Shown here: in pieces, positions 17,817 through 26,197 of the stretch
Layout of the letters: every line of letters starts with the position of its first letter
Numbering within the stretch: the first letter of the stretch is position 1
Assembly (NCBI GenBank): GCA_001724175.1
Contig: MEDT01000073.1
Coordinates: 1-52,584 of the forward strand
Reading direction: 5' to 3'
Origin: Cytophagaceae bacterium SCN 52-12
GTDB lineage: Bacteria > Bacteroidota > Bacteroidia > Cytophagales > Spirosomataceae
DNA length: 52,584 bases
Program-made: the position numbers and the translations under genes
The notes under the pieces: model-generated
Database searches by the model: none
Told to the model about the DNA's origin: nothing
What the model saw: only the letters and a program-made list of their open reading frames with translations

Positions 17817-18752
17817 ATGAAAGGTATCTTCTATATGGTCCGAAAAGCAATATCTTCTTTATTTCTGACTGCGGCGTTATGGAGCTGCGCCGGCTCGGAA
17901 ACCGCAAACGGCCCGGTAATCGGCGTTTCCATGCTGAGCCTTCAGAATGAATTCGTGGTAAACGTAGCGGATGAAATTGAAAAGAAAGCCGGAGAACACG
18001 GCGTGAAGCTGATCATGGTAGACGCCGAACGGTCGGCCCTGAAGCAGGTAGAGCAGGTAGAGAGCTTCATAGCACAAAAAGTAGACGCCATCATACTGAA
18101 CCCCTGTGAAGTGGAGGCAAGCTCTCCGGCGGTGGAGAAAGCAAAGGCAGCAGGGATCCCGATCGTAAACGTCAATTCGGCAACCAACGCATCCCCATCG
18201 GCATTCGTAGGCTCCGACGATGTGGAGTCGGGCAGAATTGCCATGCGGTATATCGCTGAAAAGCTCGACGGAAACGGCAACGTGCTCATTATGCACGGTT
18301 ATATGGGACAGGCAGCCCAGATACAAAGGGACAAAGGCGCCAAGGAAATACTGGCCGCTAACCCCGGGCTGAAGCTCCTGGCCGAGCAGACCGCACAGTG
18401 GGACCGCTCCAAAGCCATGTCCCTTACCGAAAACTGGATACAATCGTACGGGAATCAGATCAGCGCCATTTTTGCCCAGAACGACGAAATGGGAATGGGA
18501 GCGGTAAAAGCCCTTTCCGAGGCCGGTTTGAAAGACAAAGTAATCGTAGTCAGTATCGACGCCATCCCCGACGCACTCCAGGCGGTCAATAAGGGGAATC
18601 TCGATGCTACCGTCTTCCAGAATGCGGTAGAGCAGGGCGGACAATCGCTTGAAACGGCACTGAAGCTGATCAATAAGGAGCCGGTGGAGCGTACGGTTTT
18701 AATTCCTTTTAAGCTGGTAACGAAGGACAATGTTTCAGAGTATCTGAAGTGA
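17817..18752 (+). CDS. sugar ABC transporter substrate-binding lipoprotein (RbsB type)
   Basis: The 311-residue protein begins with a lipoprotein signal (lipobox ALWSC); Met7 at 17835 is an alternative start giving a more typical n-region. The periplasmic-binding type I fold is evident: PVIGVSMLSLQNEFV, AQKVDAIILNPCE, VNVNSATNASPSAFVGSDD, GNVLIMHGYMGQAAQIQRDKG, IFAQNDEMGMGAVKAL and VVSIDAIPDALQAV. It would deliver a monosaccharide to the permease, from which it is separated by the toxin-antitoxin pair. Its stop lies 10 nt from the stop of the convergent lipoprotein gene. Confidence 0.9.
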   Translation: MKGIFYMVRKAISSLFLTAALWSCAGSETANGPVIGVSMLSLQNEFVVNVADEIEKKAGEHGVKLIMVDAERSALKQVEQVESFIAQKVDAIILNPCEVEASSPAVEKAKAAGIPIVNVNSATNASPSAFVGSDDVESGRIAMRYIAEKLDGNGNVLIMHGYMGQAAQIQRDKGAKEILAANPGLKLLAEQTAQWDRSKAMSLTENWIQSYGNQISAIFAQNDEMGMGAVKALSEAGLKDKVIVVSIDAIPDALQAVNKGNLDATVFQNAVEQGGQSLETALKLINKEPVERTVLIPFKLVTKDNVSEYLK

Positions 18753-18762
18753 ATGAATATCC

Positions 18763-19158
18763 TTAATATAGCATTCCCCAAAGAGTTACAGCACTTTCCC
18801 CTCTCATAGCCTGGAGCAGCTCCTGCCTTTGCTGGGTTGTGAAATTTTGAGACTTTATCACGCTTCCTCCACAATCATAAATAATACATCCCATACAGGA
18901 CGAATAGCTAAGCCAGCTTTCAAAATAAGTGTCACCGTTATATTCAGCCATTCTAATAGTCAAATATTTATCCGTCTCGCTTTTTTTAGCCTCCTGAACA
19001 ATCTTCTTCAACCAACCGAGGTTATTAACGGGGTCTTTTATGCCGCAGGCGGAGGCTTCCGGATTACGTAGCAACGGATCTTTGATCGGCTCATTTTTTT
19101 TGCATGAAGAAAAAGCCGCTAAGGACGAAATCACAAACAGGTAGAGTAACTTTTTCAT
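18763..19158 (-). CDS. small cysteine-containing lipoprotein, paralogue 1
   Basis: A 131-residue lipoprotein (signal about 1-18, lipobox SSC then KKN). The mature part carries ACGIKDPVNNLGWLKKIV and SCMGCIIYDCGG. The same two blocks recur in the next gene. The function is unknown; the four conserved cysteines could form disulfides or bind metal. Family members are scattered in Bacteroidota as short hypothetical lipoproteins. The gene converges on the ABC receptor gene. Confidence 0.7.
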   Translation of the reverse strand: MKKLLYLFVISSLAAFSSCKKNEPIKDPLLRNPEASACGIKDPVNNLGWLKKIVQEAKKSETDKYLTIRMAEYNGDTYFESWLSYSSCMGCIIYDCGGSVIKSQNFTTQQRQELLQAMRGESAVTLWGMLY

Positions 19159-19185
19159 TTTCGAACGGATTTATCACAAAAATAA

Positions 19186-19569
19186 CTATTCTCTTGGTAA
19201 CATCCCGGGCCATAACAGGACGGCGGAAGGTCCGTAGGATTCACCTGCCAGCTCCTGGTATTCTTCAGCCGCAAAATGCGCTCCGGGGATTACCCGTGCC
19301 CCGCTGCAATCAAAAATGATACAGTTCATGCAGGACTGATATGCCTGGTAGTAGGTAAAATAAGTGTCCCCCTCGTATTCAAACTTTTTAATGGTCGTAA
19401 TACTTGCTGTTCCGTCACGCTTCGCTTCATCGATTATTTCTTTCAGCCAGGACAGGTTATTGACAGGGTCTTTGACCCCGCAGGCTGAAATTGCCGGGCT
19501 GGATGTCCCCTTCTTACATGAAGAAAAAATGAAGGGTAACAAAAGGACTACCAAGTAATATTTTCTCAT
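19186..19569 (-). CDS. small cysteine-containing lipoprotein, paralogue 2
   Basis: A 127-residue lipoprotein (lipobox FSSC) sharing ACGVKDPVNNLSWLKEII and SCMNCIIFDCSG with the gene 27 nt downstream. It has the same length, order and cysteine spacing, so the two are tandem duplicates that have diverged. Function unknown. Its start lies 138 nt from the divergent sigma-factor gene, sharing an intergenic region that holds a TTGTAAACAA site. Confidence 0.7.
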   Translation of the reverse strand: MRKYYLVVLLLPFIFSSCKKGTSSPAISACGVKDPVNNLSWLKEIIDEAKRDGTASITTIKKFEYEGDTYFTYYQAYQSCMNCIIFDCSGARVIPGAHFAAEEYQELAGESYGPSAVLLWPGMLPRE

Positions 19570-19613
19570 CGATGCATTGTGTTTCCTGGAAAAGACCTCA
19601 TACTACGGGTTAA

Positions 19614-19644
19614 AGTTGTAAACAAACCGACATTTTCTACAACT
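19614..19644. promoter_or_regulatory. inverted repeat containing TTGTAAACAA upstream of the sigma gene
   Basis: AGTTGTA (19614-19620) and TACAACT (19638-19644) are perfect 7-nt inverted arms. The left arm overlaps TTGTAAACAA (19616-19625), the same 10-mer seen at the gntR start codon and upstream of susC. A shared regulator is possible; a chance match cannot be excluded. Confidence 0.45.
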
Positions 19645-19706
19645 TTTCCAATCTGCCTGACTATATTCAGGCGAATTTCTGTAAAAGGTGCTTTCATTAC
19701 CTGATC

Positions 19707-20306
19707 ATGACGAAAATGCAAAATGACGATCTCCGGCTGTGGTTGCTTCTGAAACAGGGGGATGAGGATGCTTTTGCGCTTCTTTTCGACAAATATCATA
19801 CTACGCTTTACAACTACGGGATCAAGCTTTCTCCCGGAAAACCGTACCTTGTCGAGGATGCCATACAGGATCTTTTTATCGATCTCTGGCGCCTCAGAGG
19901 CAGTCTGACGGAAGAAGTAGAATCTGTAAAATTCTACCTTTACAGGTCGCTCCGGAGAAAAATTCATCAGGCTTTAAAAAAGGAACCGTTTTCAGATCTG
20001 CCCGACGCCGATTTCGACAAAACACCTTTTACTCAGACCAGTCACGAATTCATGCTGATCCGGGAAGAAACCCTGCACCTGCAGAAAGAACGCCTGGGAG
20101 AACTCATTCATCGCCTCCCTGAAAGACAGCTTGAAGCCCTTACGCTGAAATATTTCGAAAACTTCAGCACAGAAGAAATCGCGCGGATTATGGAAGTCAA
20201 CGAAAAATCCGTCCGGAACTTTCTCTATAAAGCCCTTGTCACATTACGGGCAAACCGCCACTGGCTTGTTTTTTCTGCACTGCTGGTCGCAGACCTCGCT
20301 TACTGA
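19707..20306 (+). CDS. ECF RNA polymerase sigma factor
   Basis: A 199-residue sigma-70 family protein (start 19707 or the ATG at 19716). Region 2: DEDAFALLFDKYHTTLYNYG and DAIQDLFIDLWRLR. Region 4 (about 130-185): LPERQLEALTLKYFENFSTEEIARIMEVNEKSVRNFLYKAL. This is the Bacteroidota-expanded type usually paired with a FecR anti-sigma factor and controlling SusCD-like import genes. Here the next gene encodes only the N-terminal part of such a partner. Likely targets are the downstream genes, but no promoter motif proves it. Confidence 0.88.
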   Translation: MTKMQNDDLRLWLLLKQGDEDAFALLFDKYHTTLYNYGIKLSPGKPYLVEDAIQDLFIDLWRLRGSLTEEVESVKFYLYRSLRRKIHQALKKEPFSDLPDADFDKTPFTQTSHEFMLIREETLHLQKERLGELIHRLPERQLEALTLKYFENFSTEEIARIMEVNEKSVRNFLYKALVTLRANRHWLVFSALLVADLAY

Positions 20307-20367
20307 TCCCTGCAAAAATAAATCGATCCGGGAGGAGTCAAACTCATTATCTGTCGCTCTGTTAGAG

Positions 20368-20378
20368 AAAGGAGGTGA
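20368..20378 (+). promoter_or_regulatory. perfect extended Shine-Dalgarno sequence
   Basis: AAAGGAGGTGA is fully complementary to the 16S rRNA 3' tail and ends 9 nt before the ATG at 20388. Most starts in this window lack any such match, as expected for Bacteroidota. It fixes the start of the small FecR-like gene. Confidence 0.7.
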
Positions 20379-20387
20379 CAGCGCTAT

Positions 20388-20654
20388 ATGAAATCCGGCA
20401 TCTATTCTCTTACTGATCTTATCCGGGATGAAGACTTCATTACGTGGGTAAGGCGCCCTACTCCCGACCACTCCGGGAGGTGGGAAAAATACCTGGAAAA
20501 ATACCCCGGTCAGGCATCCACGCTGGACCTGGCCAGGAACTATGTAAACCTGATCGCCGAAGATACAGGCCGCGATCTCCCGGTCATGAGGCAGAGCAGG
20601 AAAATGTGGCAGGAGGTTAAAAACACGATCAAAAGTGAAAATTCAGAAAACTAG
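20388..20654 (+). CDS. short FecR-N-terminal-like putative anti-sigma protein
   Basis: The 88-residue protein has the block LIRDEDFITWVRRPTPDHSGRWEKYLEKYPGQ (read across 11-43). It closely resembles the cytoplasmic sigma-binding N terminus of Bacteroidota FecR anti-sigma factors (DExFxxWVxxPTPExxxxWxxxLxxHP). The transmembrane helix and periplasmic FecR domain are absent, and the frame ends cleanly at a stop. It follows the ECF sigma gene by 81 nt and has a perfect Shine-Dalgarno sequence. It may be a soluble anti-sigma factor, or a truncated remnant. Confidence 0.6.
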   Translation: MKSGIYSLTDLIRDEDFITWVRRPTPDHSGRWEKYLEKYPGQASTLDLARNYVNLIAEDTGRDLPVMRQSRKMWQEVKNTIKSENSEN

Positions 20655-20681
20655 ACCCGAACCCGTTCTTCATAATTCCCC

Positions 20682-23600
20682 ATGTATAAACCTACTCCCC
20701 TTGTTTTCCTGATTATCACAACGCTATGGCTCCCGGGATGCAGCACAGGCCGGAGAGCAGCCCCGCAGGCCTCACCGGTCGAAGCGCGAAGGGCGGAAGT
20801 GCTGTTTCTCGGGCACAACAGCAAGCATCACGATTCATACAGATATGCACCGTGGCTTTCCATCAAATTGTTCAGAAGCGGTGTCAATATGACCTATGCC
20901 AGCGATCTGGGCGCCATTACCGACGAGAACCTGGCCAGGTACGACGGGCTCATTATCTATGCCAACTATAACAAGCTCCCGAAAGACAAGGAAGCCGTAC
21001 TGCAGCGCTTCGTAGCAGAGGGGAAAGGTCTGATTCCGCTGCACTCTGCGAGCGGCTGCTTCCGCGATTCGGAGTGGTACATCCGGACGATAGGAGGCGC
21101 TTTTGAGTCGCATAAAACGGGGACCTTCAAAAATACAATTACCAATCGCTCCCACCCGGTAATGGCCGGGATCAATGAATTCGAAACCTGGGATGAAACC
21201 TACGTGCATAAGAATCTCAATCCCGATATCGTCGTGCTCGGCGAACGTATCGACGGAGATCACCGGGAACCTTATACGTGGGTACGTACCGAAGGGAAAT
21301 CGAGAGTATTCTATACCGCCTACGGTCATGAGGATAAAACCTGGACGAACATCGGCTTTCTGAACCTGGTACGGAACGGTATTCTGTGGGCGCTTGGCGA
21401 CCGGGTACAGCAGCAGATCAGAGCGCTCAACCTGCCGGATGTAGATATTTACGACGCCGATACGATTGCCTCTTATACCAGCCGGCACCTGGTGCCCAAA
21501 ATACAAGAGGCTTTGCCGCCCCGCGAATCGATGAAGCTGACGCAGATACCGGTTGGCTTCGAGATACAGCTTTTCGCTTCCGAACCCGACATAACCAACC
21601 CGATCGCCATGGCTTGGGACGAGCGCGGCCGGCTTTGGATCGTCGAATCGGTGGATTACCCCAACACCTTCAAAGAAACCGACGGCGCCTCTAACGACAG
21701 GATCAAAATCTGTGAAGATACAGACCAGGACGGTCGGGCCGACAAGTTTACCATATTTGCCGACCGCCTGAATATCCCTACCAGCATCGCGTTTTCCAAT
21801 GGTGGCGTCATTGTTTCGATGGCCCCTGATTTCCTTTTCCTGAAAGATACCGACGGTGACGATGTTGCCGACATCCGCCGGACTATCATGACAGGATGGA
21901 GCAAGTTCGATACCCACGCCGGGCCTTCTAACCTGCAATACGGGTTTGATAATAAAATATGGGGCGTAACGGGTTACTCCGGCTTCCAGGGTAAGATCAA
22001 CGGGAGGAAAACCCATTTTCCACAGGGCATCTACCATTTCAATCCCGACGGCAGCGATTTCGGGTTCCTCGCCAATACGAGCAACAATACCTGGGGACTC
22101 GGATTTTCGGAAGATAACAATGTCTTCATCTCTACCGCCAATAACACGCACAGCGCCTACTATTCCATGCCGGCAAAATACGCCCAGAGAATCCCTGTAA
22201 GCGACAAACCGGGTGTTTTACCCGTTCAGAAAATAGACGGGCACTACGACGCCCACCCGCTCACGCCCAACTTCCGGCAGGTTGACGTAGTCGGCGGATT
22301 TACTTCGGCAGCCGGTCACCATTTGTATACTGCCCGTGATTTCCCGAAGGAATACTGGAACCGGGTCGCCTTTGTCTGTGAGCCTACTATAAGGCTTATC
22401 CACAATGCCGTTATCGAAAAAGACGGGGCTGGCTTCAGGGAAGCCGACGGCTGGAACATGGCTGCCAGCTCAGACGAATGGTTTGGGCCTGTCCAGGCAA
22501 CTGTCGGGCCCGACGGCGCCCTTTGGGTAGCCGACTGGTATAATTTTATCATCCAGCACAACGTGTTCGTACCCCGGCAGGCCCCCTCCGAGTTTGTACT
22601 GCCTTTTATCGAACAGCCGCATGGGCAGGGAAACGCCTTTACCAGTCCGCTCAGGGATACCAACCATGGCCGTATCTACAGGATCACCCCCAAAAATACC
22701 AAAGGCACTCCAGCCCCCGTGCTTGATAAAAACGACATCGGCGGGCTCGTTAAAGCGCTCCGGCATACGAATATGTTCTGGCGCATGACTGCCCAGAGAC
22801 TCCTTGTGGAAAGCAAAAACAAAAGCGCCGCCCGGGGACTTTTCGAGATCCTCGACGATAAGTCGGTAGACGAAGCCGGCCTGAACAGCCCGGCGGTGCA
22901 CGCCGTCTGGACGCTCCGCGGGCTGGGCCTGCTTGACGGCAGTGATCATGAGGCGACGGAAGCAGTTTACCGGGCGCTCTCCCACCCTGCTCCGGGGGTC
23001 AGGAAGGCAGCGGCTATGGCGCTCCCACCCGTCCGGGCCAGCTTCGACAACATATCCAAAGCCGGCCTGCTCAACGATCCCGATCTCAACACCCGTCTGG
23101 CAGCCTTCAATGCATTGGCCGTATTTGAACCGGACCGCCAGATCGGCAGGGCAGTTTTTGAAGCAGCACGAAATCCTGAGAACGAGCAGGACAAATGGCT
23201 GTCCAAATCGCTTGGAATTGCGGCTATCCGTCATGAAAAAGGATTCAGGGAGGCTGCTGCCGGTCACGATGGCCATTTTACAAAAGAAATACTGGCAATG
23301 CTAGACCAGGAGTCTTATGCCGTGGGCCGCCGGGTGAATTTACCCTTTTCACCCGATATTACCGGTAAGGAGATGATGATCAGCACCACCCTGAGGCCGT
23401 CCGATAAAGGGGAGCTGGAAGGTTTCGTCCTCGGGCAGGGCGGTGCCTCCGACGGCTATGCCCTGTTTATTGAAGACGGGAAAGTCAACTGGGTCGTCAA
23501 CCGGCACGGTCATACGGCGAAGATCCGGTCTTCCGGGCCGCTGCCCAATCCGGCCAGCGTTACGGCCTACCTGAAGGGAGGGGGAGAAACCGGGCTTTTC

Positions 23601-24209
23601 ATCAACGGCCAGGCAGCGGGAAAAGGAAAAGTACACTCCCTTTTCAGCCATCCGCTTGAACCCGGCCTTCGATCGGGAGAAGACTACGATGATGCCGACA
23701 AGATCGGCTCCTATAGCGGAAAGTTCACTTTCAAAGGAAATGTTCAGAATACAAAAGTGTCGCTGAGCAGCCCCTCTGCGGGAGAAAGTACGGTTATAAC
23801 CGGCGCAGAAGCCGTTTCCGCATCGGGCAATGCGGTCAGGATCTCCGTTATCCCCGACATGATGCAATACGACAAAAGGCTGGTCGCCGTAAAAGCAGGC
23901 GAAAAAGTAACGCTGTTTTTCGATAACCCTGACGGCATGCCGCATAATTTGCTGGTTATCAAGCCAGGAACCCTGGAAAAAGTAGGAAATGCCGCCGACA
24001 ACATGCTGCGGGATCCGAAAGCTGCCGAAAAATATTATATCCCGGCAATACCGGAAGTACTTTATTCCACAAAGCTGCTGAATACGGGCGAAAGCACGAC
24101 ACTGGAGTTTACCGCTCCCTCCGTACCGGGCGATTATCCTTATGTGTGCACCTTCCCCGGTCACTGGCGGGGAATGAACGGTATCCTTCGCGTAACAACA
24201 ACCCAATAA
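20682..24209 (+). CDS. ThuA / PVC-type dehydrogenase propeller / HEAT / cupredoxin lipoprotein
   Basis: A 1175-residue lipoprotein (lipobox LPGC). Domains in order: ThuA-like flavodoxin-type fold at about 38-245 (LFLGHNSKHHDS, GLIPLHSASGC); beta-propeller of the membrane-bound dehydrogenase family at about 285-670 (GFEIQLFASEP, NPIAMAWDERGRLWIVES, VADWYN); HEAT-like helical repeats at 685-850; a LamG-like sheet at 890-1020; and an azurin-like cupredoxin at 1050-1175. Type I copper ligands are visible as His1088, Cys1156, His1161 and Met1165 (C-x4-H-x3-M). The usual C-terminal cytochrome c motif CxxCH is absent. It is probably a periplasmic sugar-oxidising or sugar-processing enzyme passing electrons through copper. 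The substrate is unknown. Confidence 0.8.
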   Translation: MYKPTPLVFLIITTLWLPGCSTGRRAAPQASPVEARRAEVLFLGHNSKHHDSYRYAPWLSIKLFRSGVNMTYASDLGAITDENLARYDGLIIYANYNKLPKDKEAVLQRFVAEGKGLIPLHSASGCFRDSEWYIRTIGGAFESHKTGTFKNTITNRSHPVMAGINEFETWDETYVHKNLNPDIVVLGERIDGDHREPYTWVRTEGKSRVFYTAYGHEDKTWTNIGFLNLVRNGILWALGDRVQQQIRALNLPDVDIYDADTIASYTSRHLVPKIQEALPPRESMKLTQIPVGFEIQLFASEPDITNPIAMAWDERGRLWIVESVDYPNTFKETDGASNDRIKICEDTDQDGRADKFTIFADRLNIPTSIAFSNGGVIVSMAPDFLFLKDTDGDDVADIRRTIMTGWSKFDTHAGPSNLQYGFDNKIWGVTGYSGFQGKINGRKTHFPQGIYHFNPDGSDFGFLANTSNNTWGLGFSEDNNVFISTANNTHSAYYSMPAKYAQRIPVSDKPGVLPVQKIDGHYDAHPLTPNFRQVDVVGGFTSAAGHHLYTARDFPKEYWNRVAFVCEPTIRLIHNAVIEKDGAGFREADGWNMAASSDEWFGPVQATVGPDGALWVADWYNFIIQHNVFVPRQAPSEFVLPFIEQPHGQGNAFTSPLRDTNHGRIYRITPKNTKGTPAPVLDKNDIGGLVKALRHTNMFWRMTAQRLLVESKNKSAARGLFEILDDKSVDEAGLNSPAVHAVWTLRGLGLLDGSDHEATEAVYRALSHPAPGVRKAAAMALPPVRASFDNISKAGLLNDPDLNTRLAAFNALAVFEPDRQIGRAVFEAARNPENEQDKWLSKSLGIAAIRHEKGFREAAAGHDGHFTKEILAMLDQESYAVGRRVNLPFSPDITGKEMMISTTLRPSDKGELEGFVLGQGGASDGYALFIEDGKVNWVVNRHGHTAKIRSSGPLPNPASVTAYLKGGGETGLFINGQAAGKGKVHSLFSHPLEPGLRSGEDYDDADKIGSYSGKFTFKGNVQNTKVSLSSPSAGESTVITGAEAVSASGNAVRISVIPDMMQYDKRLVAVKAGEKVTLFFDNPDGMPHNLLVIKPGTLEKVGNAADNMLRDPKAAEKYYIPAIPEVLYSTKLLNTGESTTLEFTAPSVPGDYPYVCTFPGHWRGMNGILRVTTTQ

Positions 24210-24214
24210 AACCC

Positions 24215-24955
24215 ATGCTAAAATCAACTTTCAAATACCTGTCCTGCTGCTTCGTGCTACTACTGGTTGCGACGGCGTTTCCGGCAACGGCCCATGGCAT
24301 TCCCGGGAAGAAAAAAAACATCCGTGCGCTCATGGTAGGCGGCGGAGCTTCCCATGATTTCGACAGGTGGTACAAGGGGGAGGACGTCAGAACGCTGGAG
24401 GCGGATGGGTTTGCGCAGGTCGTCTATACCGATCAGCCTTCTGATATCCTGAAGCATCTCCCCGGTATCGACGTGCTGATCCTAAGCAATAACCAGCCGA
24501 TTCCCGATGCCGAGACCAGGAAAGCCATTTTCGATTTTCTTGACCGGGGAAAGGGGCTGGTGCTGCTTCACGCTGCCGTATGGTATAACTGGAAAGACTG
24601 GCCGGAATATAATCGTACTATCGTGGGCGGCGGTTCGGGCGGGCACGACAAATACGGCCCTTTCGAGGTAAAGATCATCGGCAAAAAGCATCCGGTCACG
24701 AAGGGAGTCCCCGGCAGGTTTACTTTGTCGGACGAGCTTTACCATCATAAAATTGACCCGGACGGCGCTAAAGTAAATGTATTGGCAATTGCGCAAATGC
24801 CGGGTAAGGACGAATCGTATCCAAATATATTTACCGTAGAACATAGAAAAGGAAAAATCGCGGCAATAGCGCTCGGCCACGATGCAGCTTCGCACGAGCT
24901 CCCGGCCTACAAAACCTTGTTGAGAAACGCCGTAAAATGGGCAGCCGCCAGGTAA
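24215..24955 (+). CDS. secreted ThuA-domain protein
   Basis: The ATG at 24215, 5 nt after the preceding stop, gives 246 residues with a signal peptide (cleavage near ATAHG). The open frame extends back to 24146 inside the upstream gene. The ThuA-like domain shows ALMVGGGASHDFDRWY, DVLILSNNQPIPD, GKGLVLLHAAVWYNW and IFTVEHRKGKIAAIALGHD. ThuA proteins act with ThuB-type oxidoreductases on 3-keto-disaccharides such as 3-keto-trehalose. This is the second ThuA domain in a row. A MocA-type gene follows, reproducing the ThuA/ThuB pairing. Confidence 0.82.
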   Translation: MLKSTFKYLSCCFVLLLVATAFPATAHGIPGKKKNIRALMVGGGASHDFDRWYKGEDVRTLEADGFAQVVYTDQPSDILKHLPGIDVLILSNNQPIPDAETRKAIFDFLDRGKGLVLLHAAVWYNWKDWPEYNRTIVGGGSGGHDKYGPFEVKIIGKKHPVTKGVPGRFTLSDELYHHKIDPDGAKVNVLAIAQMPGKDESYPNIFTVEHRKGKIAAIALGHDAASHELPAYKTLLRNAVKWAAAR

Positions 24956-24961
24956 TTCCCC

Positions 24962-25012
24962 AGCCCCGCAAGCGGCGCTGCATACATAAACCCCGGCGCA
25001 GCCCCGGGGACC
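24962..25012. repeat. GC-rich palindromic intergenic element, copy 1
   Basis: A short stretch rich in AGCCCCG contains ACCCCGGCGCAGCCCCGGGG, whose CCCCGG/CCGGGG arms fold over CGCAG. A fuller version lies at 39664-39745. It looks like a REP-type repeat, or its decayed copy, between ThuA and the MocA gene. Confidence 0.5.
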
Positions 25013-25031
25013 CACCTTAACTAAATAAAAA

Positions 25032-26150
25032 ATGAGCCAAAAAAAAATCACCGTAGTCATAGTCGGCATGGGCTTCGGCAAAGAATTCATCCCGATCTAC
25101 CAGAGCCACCCCAATATCAAAGCTGTCGGCATCTGTACCAGGAACAGGCAAACCAGGGACGAACTGGCATCCAGGTATAACCTCGACCCCAACCTGGTGT
25201 TCGAGCACTTTGACGACATCCCCGGGCGCGACGACGTAGATGCCATCCACATCGTAACCCCGGTGCCGGAGCACGCAAAAATGACGCTGGCTTCTCTTAA
25301 TGCCGGGAAGCATACCGCCTGTACGATCCCAATGGCTATGACCGTGGAGGACTGCAAGGCTATCGTGGAAGCCAAACGCCGGTCGGGAAAGGTATATATG
25401 ATGATGGAAACGGCGCTCTATACCCGCGAGTTCCTCTACGGGCTCAACCTGGCCGAAACCGGGCAGCTGGGAAAAATACAGTTTGTCCGCGGCTCACATA
25501 TCCAGGACATGAGCATGGAGGGCTGGGCCGAATACTGGAAGGGTTACCCGCCTATGCTGAACGGCACCCACGCCATCTCCCCGCTTCTCCGTATCAACAA
25601 TACAATAGCAGAGGCCGTAGTATGCCACGGTTCCGGGCGGCTTTCTGAAGACCTGGCCAGCCGGTACGGCTCGCCCTTCGCTGTGGAAACGGCCACCTTC
25701 ACCCTGAAAGATTCCGACGTGATAGCAGAAGCCACCAGGTCGCTCTTCGATGTGGTGCGGCAGTACCGGGAAAGCTACGATGTATACGGCACGAAAATGT
25801 CTTTCGAATGGGAGCAATTGCAGGACGAGCAGCATGTTATCTTCGATGGCGGTGAAAATGCGCTCCGTATCGATGTCCCGGATACGGACGAGCTACTGAT
25901 TGACCCGATCAAGCATTTTACAAAGAGAGAGAAGATCGACGATCCGAACCACGTTTCGTTCCTGCAGGGAGCCGGCCACGGCGGCTCTCACCCGCACCTG
26001 GTCCAGGAGTTTGTCGCGGCTATTGCCGAAGGCCGTGATTCTGCTGTCGACGCTGCGCTGGCGGCCAATTACACCTGCGCCGGTATCTGCGCGCATGAAT
26101 CTGCTATGAAAGGAGGAGTCAGGATTACCATTCCCGATTTCAGCAAATGA
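25032..26150 (+). CDS. Gfo/Idh/MocA family protein lacking the catalytic Lys
   Basis: A 372-residue protein without signal peptide. Rossmann block VVIVGMGFGKEF; the position of the usual CEKP reads CTIP (97-100), so Ile99 replaces Lys. It has METALYTREF in the substrate domain and GHGGSHPHLVQEF near the C terminus, a motif shared with two Tat-exported homologues at 34612 and 35847. Placed directly after two ThuA genes it is the candidate ThuB-like partner. Without the Lys it must use another general base or do different chemistry. Confidence 0.8.
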   Translation: MSQKKITVVIVGMGFGKEFIPIYQSHPNIKAVGICTRNRQTRDELASRYNLDPNLVFEHFDDIPGRDDVDAIHIVTPVPEHAKMTLASLNAGKHTACTIPMAMTVEDCKAIVEAKRRSGKVYMMMETALYTREFLYGLNLAETGQLGKIQFVRGSHIQDMSMEGWAEYWKGYPPMLNGTHAISPLLRINNTIAEAVVCHGSGRLSEDLASRYGSPFAVETATFTLKDSDVIAEATRSLFDVVRQYRESYDVYGTKMSFEWEQLQDEQHVIFDGGENALRIDVPDTDELLIDPIKHFTKREKIDDPNHVSFLQGAGHGGSHPHLVQEFVAAIAEGRDSAVDAALAANYTCAGICAHESAMKGGVRITIPDFSK

Positions 26151-26197
26151 TGTTTACAAACCATGTTTATCCTGCCATATAGAAATCCCGGATCCTG

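Noticed and set aside
24146..24214. Upstream extension of the second ThuA gene
   Set aside because: It lies inside the preceding gene and would bury the signal peptide; the ATG at 24215 is preferred.
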